Origin: Arachnopeziza araneosa
Lineage: Eukaryota; Ascomycota; Leotiomycetes; Helotiales; Arachnopezizaceae
Assembly (NCBI GenBank): GCA_003988855.1
Contig: QYAI01000004.1
Coordinates: forward strand, 186,001-250,000
Direction: 5' to 3'
DNA: 64,000 nt
Below are positions 59,223 through 64,000 of this stretch, piece by piece; the stretch's first letter is position 1; every line of letters starts with the position of its first letter. The notes under the pieces are model-generated. The model made no database searches, had not been told where the DNA came from, and saw only the letters and a list, made by a program, of their open reading frames with translations. Position numbers and translations under genes: made by a program.

Positions 59223-61205
59223 ATGCGGAACACCAGGTCAAGGACGGCTGCGATCCAGGGCTTCGCTTCTTGGCCAAGAACAAAGGCAGCTAATGCGACC
59301 AAGTTTGCTAGTCCTAAGGTCCGCAGCAAATATGTTGACTCCGACTCTGAATCCGAGTATGAACCCGAATCCTCCGATGATGCTATCGTCAAGTCTCAAG
59401 TAGGAAAGAAGAGAGATCATTCTGAAGGTCGAAGCTGTGAAGATGATGTTGTCCTAGTCGATAGTAAGGCCGCATCACTTTTCAAGAAGAATCTTCCTAT
59501 TGAGGCATGTACCTTCTGATTGTTTGTCAATTTAATTGACCTTCGACATAGGTACATCAACACATCACCACCTTCCTCCCCACCGACCAAGATGTCTTCA
59601 ACTACATCCTGATCTGTAAGACTACTGCAGGCTACATCACTGATAGTGTCTGGCGACAGCGTTCAGAACGTACTTTCGATATTGTCCAAGGTCGGGGAAT
59701 CGATGACATTGTCCTGAAGTATGCATTCCGTCAAGACATCTCCCGCCAGTGGATATGTTTTGATTTGCGCAAATTTGCTGGCGTAATCGATCGAAATACT
59801 CGAGAAGCTCAAATAGCTACAGCCCGACATTGCGTCCTGATGATAAGGGGTTTGATTCTTGGTAAGAGGGCGCGATTTTGGAAGAGCTAAACTAATATGC
59901 GATAATAGAATCTAACGCAAAGAGGGTCCGTGACGAGGAAGGCAATCTGATTGTCCAAGGAAAGAATCAAGAATTCATCTGCGATATGATTTCGGGGAGC
60001 AACGGCAAATCATATCTGGATATCCTGGACGCCGTCCTCATGACTGGTCTTGATGAGAAATACATGAGTCAGTGTGGCTACGAGTCCCTCTTGTTTGCCC
60101 ATAAGACAACCATCGCCGATCAAGAAACCTTGCTTCAATACACGGTACAAATTTGCCTTGCATCACTATTTTTGCATCCAAAGTACTGTGTTGGCAGGGT
60201 TGCTCACTTCGACCTTTCGCAATACAGCGTCTACGCTTTGGAGCATTCGTGTCCAATCTTTTTAGGGGATCGAAAGGAAAATGTCAATGTCCGCTGGGTG
60301 TTACAAGCTCTCAATTTCTTCAAATATCATTTGAAAACGGACGGCGAAGGTCTTCTTGCTCACGCTTATATGGACCTACCAAACGATCAATATCCTGAAA
60401 TGTGGACTGGCAATATTCGGAGTGGTACTTTACCTCTTGGAAAGAATTGGAAAGGAGCTCACAGTAAGTTGCACATAGATTTATAGAATCAACTAACACA
60501 AATAAGCATACATGGACGCTGCCGATCTTAGAAATTTGAGGTTGGCTCATAGCTACAAATCTCACCACTCAGAATATAGCATATACCCAGACGCTCTTGA
60601 TGGTGGTGAAACTTTCTCCGTTAGTACCTAACTCCATAATATCATGGTATTTGCTAAGACCAATATAGGATATTTGTGTCTTCTTCGACGAAACTCGGTA
60701 TTCTGCATCTATGTGGCCTAAGAATTGGGAGGAGATCCTCAAGAGTGATACATTCAAGAAGTTTGACACCCCAAAGAAACCTCGCAGCCGCGAGGGGTCC
60801 ACCAGTTCAAGCTGCCGTCCTGAAATCAAGTATTTCTGGGGCACTAGCCGAGGTTCCAGAAATGGACACTTCTTTGGTGCCATTCATTGCGTAGATGAAC
60901 AGCAAGGCATTCCTGGCTTTCAACGCATTGTCTTGATGAAATTCTATTCCAGGCTCGATGAAAATAATGAAGAAGTCTATGATCCGGAACAAGTTTGGGC
61001 TTACGAGGGAGCTGTCCTACCAGGTGGCAAGATCATCATTGGTCAATGGTGGGCAGCCAGAGCTACACTCCATGAGTATAGACAGGGAGGACCGTTCATC
61101 TGGTGGAATGTTGAGAGAAGTGACGCAGAGAGTCCTATCAAGAGAGAAGATGCATTCAACTTCCTGGATACGGTTCAAGTTGAAAGCATTTATGCAGGTT
61201 ACTAA
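59223..61205 (+). CDS. F-box-like protein with a GC-AG intron, substrate unknown
   Basis: Exons 59223-59504, 59552-59861, 59909-60463, 60507-60619 and 60669-61205 encode 598 residues. The N-terminus is basic and acidic-Ser-rich (VDSDSESEYEPESSDDA). An F-box-like segment spans the first junction: LPIE/VHQHITTFLPT followed by FNYILICKTTAGY (about residues 91-125). F-box proteins recruit substrates to SCF ubiquitin ligases. The roughly 450-residue remainder is globular and I recognise no repeat family; conserved-looking stretches are KSYLDILDAVLMTGLDEKYM and GQWWAARATLHEYRQGGPFI. Intron 1 must use GC (59505) with AG (59551) to keep the frame; other introns are 43-49 bp GT-AG. Confidence 0.8.
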
Positions 61206-62006
61206 TTGCCTCTACATTTGAAGCAATTTGGACAAATACTTGCTGATTGGAAGTATCACTTCAATCTATAGAAAGGTGAATGCCATATCTGAGGCTCGCA
61301 CTATGAATTCCTACACTACAACAGATTTCACCTTTCAAGACTGCTTATCCAATTCGGTTATTCCATTTTTTCTTCGAGGGTAGGCACTCAAATCCTTTCT
61401 CGAAAAAAAATCTACACACTCCTTTAAAGACATCAGGTCTTTCTTATTTAAGAACTTACACTCTTTTATTTAATGCGGCTGATTGGTTGATTGCGTAGCG
61501 AGGGAGGTTTATTGGCGTTTTCTGCCTTACTTTTTAACAAAGATAGAGCGATAGGTGGACGACATAGCGCTGGATGATATACAGTGGGCACAGAATTAGA
61601 TTCCTATAGAAACTGCGCTGCATCTGCTCCAGCACCTCTCCCAACACACTATAAATGACAGTGACTTCTAAATGTAATTTGAGCGCGTGTGGTTTGATGG
61701 GGACGACAAGCGATAACCGCTCCGATAAAAGGATTCGTAAAGGGTGAACATGGAGAAAGTTTCGGCTCAAAAAAGAGTTTTGCGGGGTCGTCAGAGTAAT
61801 AATCAGAATAAGGACATCCGTGTGGTGGAAGTATTCCAGGGTACGATGCCCGTCGAGGGTCAGTAGAGGGGTGGCAGAACTGGAGAAAATGGGTCTAAAA
61901 AAACAGCTTGTAGATGTAGATATATATGCTCAAACAATTTTTACATAGAAAACGAGAATTCCAAAGGTTCTAGTCTATAGAGACATTTCGATAATATACC
62001 GCAGCC
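61206..62006. other. Intergenic spacer and GH53 promoter
   Basis: No gene seen. Contains the TATA-like element listed separately. Confidence 0.5.
61920..61926 (+). promoter_or_regulatory. TATA-like box of the GH53 gene
   Basis: ATATATAT-type motif 81 bp before the start codon, a usual spacing for a regulated fungal hydrolase gene. Confidence 0.5.
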
Positions 62007-63252
62007 ATGATATTCCATATGTTGGGTTACCTCTTGGTAACTTTAGTAACAGCAATCCCAACGAGTCAGAACGAACAACCAAATTTCTTCTATAAAGGGC
62101 ATGACCTCAGTTCTTTGAAGATGCTAGAAGATACTGGTTCAATCTATAAAGATACCACGCGCAACAACGCGACCAGGCTAGCAGATGATATCTTAGCTGA
62201 TGGCGGAATGAACACCGTTCGGCTTCGTATATGGGTCAATCCGGTTGGTGGGACGAATGGATTGGAATATACTCTTGAGCTGGCGAAGAGGTTTCAAGCT
62301 AAAGGCTTTAAGATCTACCTTGATTTTCACTTCTCGTGAGTTGATTTTCTGGCAAATGAAGAAAATGGTATTGATGAAGAATAGTGACTCTTGGGCAGAT
62401 CCAAATAAACAGCCGCCTCCAGGTGGGTGGCCAGCTACTCTCCACCCACTGGCGGAAACGCTGAGGAGCTATGTTAGTGCTACCCTCGGAGCTTTTGACA
62501 AAGCAGGCATCGATCTCGAAATTGTGGCTTTAGGGAATGAGATCCGTCATGGCATTCTGTGGCCTGTGGGATATGTTGATGTTGATGTCCAGCCTTGGCC
62601 CGCACTGGTATCCAATTTCTCCGACTTAGCTACTCTCTGGCAAGCAGCTCGAGCGGGGGTGGATGATGCTGTTTTCGCAGGCGCCTCAAAACCACAAGTC
62701 ATGATCCATATTGATGATGGGTGGAACATGACCTTGCAACAACGGTGGTTTGGGGCTCTTATTGCTAACGGGGTAGGTGTTGAGGACTGGGATGTCTTTG
62801 GCTTCAGTTTCTACCCGTTCTATGGTACTGCAGCAACATTTGCGAATTTGAGAACGACGTTAGGTTGGATTGCACAGGAGTATGAAAAGCCGATACAGGT
62901 CGTTGAGACAGATTACCCTGCTATTTGTAATGGAGAATATAACCCAATTCCAGAGAGTTCGGAGCCAGAGATCCCGTATGATATTGAAGGGCAGGTGGTT
63001 TGGGTGGAAAATATTGTTAAAATTGTGAAAGAGGTGCCTCGTGGATTGGGAAGAGGCGTGTTCTATTGGGAACCAGCAGTGAGAGTCCCCCGGGCCCTGT
63101 CATTACTTTCTTCATTTTGATTTGAGACAGAGTGCTTCAAGTGATACACTCTAAACTCAACTACATCTCGCGGGATCCATTTCTATAAACTCCCAAAACA
63201 TACTATGAAAGCGACTTGCTGACTTCCGAGGTTTTAGTGGCTTAACAAGTAG
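62007..63252 (+). CDS. GH53 arabinogalactan endo-beta-1,4-galactanase, unusual C-terminus
   Basis: Secreted enzyme that hydrolyses beta-1,4-galactan side chains of pectin. Exons 62007-62335, 62385-63078 and, tentatively, 63238-63252 give 345 residues, similar to Aspergillus galactanases. Signal peptide MIFHMLGYLLVTLVTA. Landmarks: FFYKGHDLSSLKMLEDTG, MNTVRLRIWVNP, IYLDFHFSDSWADPNKQ, acid/base Glu162 in ALGNEIRHGILWP, FGFSFYPFYG, nucleophile Glu284 in VVETDYP and GVFYWEPA. After WEPA a GTGAGA donor occurs; joining to the acceptor at 63237, which has a CTGAC branch site, adds only WLNK and a stop, whereas the family normally continues about 30 residues. Without splicing the frame ends at 63120 in an unrelated tail. 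The catalytic core is intact. Confidence 0.87.
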
Positions 63253-64000
63253 GTCTTCTGCAAGAAGAGTAAAGACAGCAAACTAACGAAGTGTAGTACA
63301 TCATTAGGAAGTAATTGTTCTGATGCTATTCTGTTTGATGCTAACTATAGTAACGAATCCCAAACTGTGGGATACTCGAGGTCTTCGGTGGACTTCTTCA
63401 GAGGGTAATACACGATGCAGGTTGCAGCACAGAGAATCGGGTATTATTCAGCTTGATGCAACGTCAAAACGTGCCGCTGCTGGCTTTAGAAACTGTTGAT
63501 TAAATTTGAATAAATTTTGAAATTTCCAGGTGGTTATGGAACTCCCATAGTCTTTTCATGCCTCTCAAGCAGTCATTGCTTTGGAGCTCCTAGGCGCAAT
63601 CATGCAGACGAGCTTAGTATGACGCGAACAAGACGAAAAGACGAAAGCAACAAATAAAGAGCAGAAGAAAGTTTCAAATTCAAGTAAATAATTTTGCCGC
63701 GAAGGAGGTTGTTAACATACGAAATTTTAGGGAATCTCATTGGTAGATGCAGAAGGATCTCAAACGGGCTCGAGAGAGGTCTGACACCGCTAGGAATAAT
63801 TCTACGAATTCCAACGTTTCTACTTAAAAGACGCAGTTCTCGCCGTACCTTTTATCAGCTATCTTTTCGACCGATTTCCAAGGCTTTCTGTAACACTGTA
63901 TACTAGTCATTCCCAGGCAGGCTTTTAGCGTCAGACAAGAGTCAAGACCCTGGACGGATAAGAGCACGGAGGACCACTGTCGTCATATGAGATATCATCT
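63253..64000. other. 3' flank of the GH53 gene to window end
   Basis: No gene recognised; one 70-codon frame (63694-63906) lacks motifs. Confidence 0.5.

Noticed and set aside
60149..60201. Possible intron (GTACAAA...GGCAG) inside exon 3 of the F-box gene
   Set aside because: Removing its 53 bp breaks the frame, whereas the unspliced reading remains open and protein-like (HPKYCVGRVAHFDLSQYSVY).
1..64000. Search by eye for tRNA genes, CRISPR arrays, terminal inverted repeats, reverse transcriptase or transposase motifs
   Set aside because: None found; isolated GGTTCGA-like words (for example near 24875) are not part of a cloverleaf. A tRNAscan or repeat search could still find diverged copies.

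Overview
The window looks like chromosomal DNA of a filamentous ascomycete (Pezizomycotina). Genes are interrupted by many short introns, mostly 43-76 bp with GT-AG ends and CTAAC/CTGAC-like branch sites. Intergenic spaces run from 0.3 to 9 kb. Several products are typical of filamentous ascomycetes: a CPC1/CpcA bZIP, a CRH-type GH16 enzyme, a GH53 galactanase and a 447-residue beta-tubulin split by five introns. A placement near Leotiomycetes is only an impression from protein style and is not demonstrated.

Layout. 0-2.8 kb: 3' part of a KIN1-type polarity kinase, cut by the window edge. 3.7-6.1 kb: a cross-pathway control bZIP gene (cpcA/cpc-1, the GCN4 counterpart), with upstream ORFs, TGACTCA elements and a long AUG-less N-terminal extension of its reading frame. 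9.1-10.1 kb: a 2-oxoglutarate/Fe(II) oxygenase in AT-rich, gene-poor surroundings. 15.4-19.0 kb: a large disordered protein, possibly Byr4/Bfa1-like. 20.9-24.0 kb (minus): a KHA1-type K+/H+ antiporter. 24-33 kb: a gene-poor tract with minisatellites and broken ORFs. 33.3-34.2 kb: an AP-1-like bZIP regulator. 35.5-36.3 kb: a CIA30-domain protein. 38.9-45.2 kb: beta-tubulin (minus), divergent from a GCN20-type ABC-F ATPase, followed by a WHI2 homologue. 45.7-52.2 kb: a short hypothetical protein and then three secreted or cell-wall proteins: a small secreted protein, a Ser/Thr-rich secreted protein and a GPI-anchored GH16 CRH transglycosylase. 55.0-57.2 kb (minus): an MFS DHA1 transporter with nine introns. 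59.2-61.2 kb: an F-box-like protein whose first intron appears to be GC-AG. 62.0-63.3 kb: a GH53 galactanase.

Functional links. GCN20 (upstream signalling through Gcn2) and CpcA (transcriptional output) belong to the same amino-acid starvation pathway. WHI2 and KIN1 also act in nutrient or stress signalling and in growth. The genes are not an operon or an evident biosynthetic cluster. I saw no tRNA, rRNA, CRISPR array, intact transposon or viral gene. The most interesting locus is the cpcA leader, where uORFs overlap a protein-coding-like extension that has no AUG.
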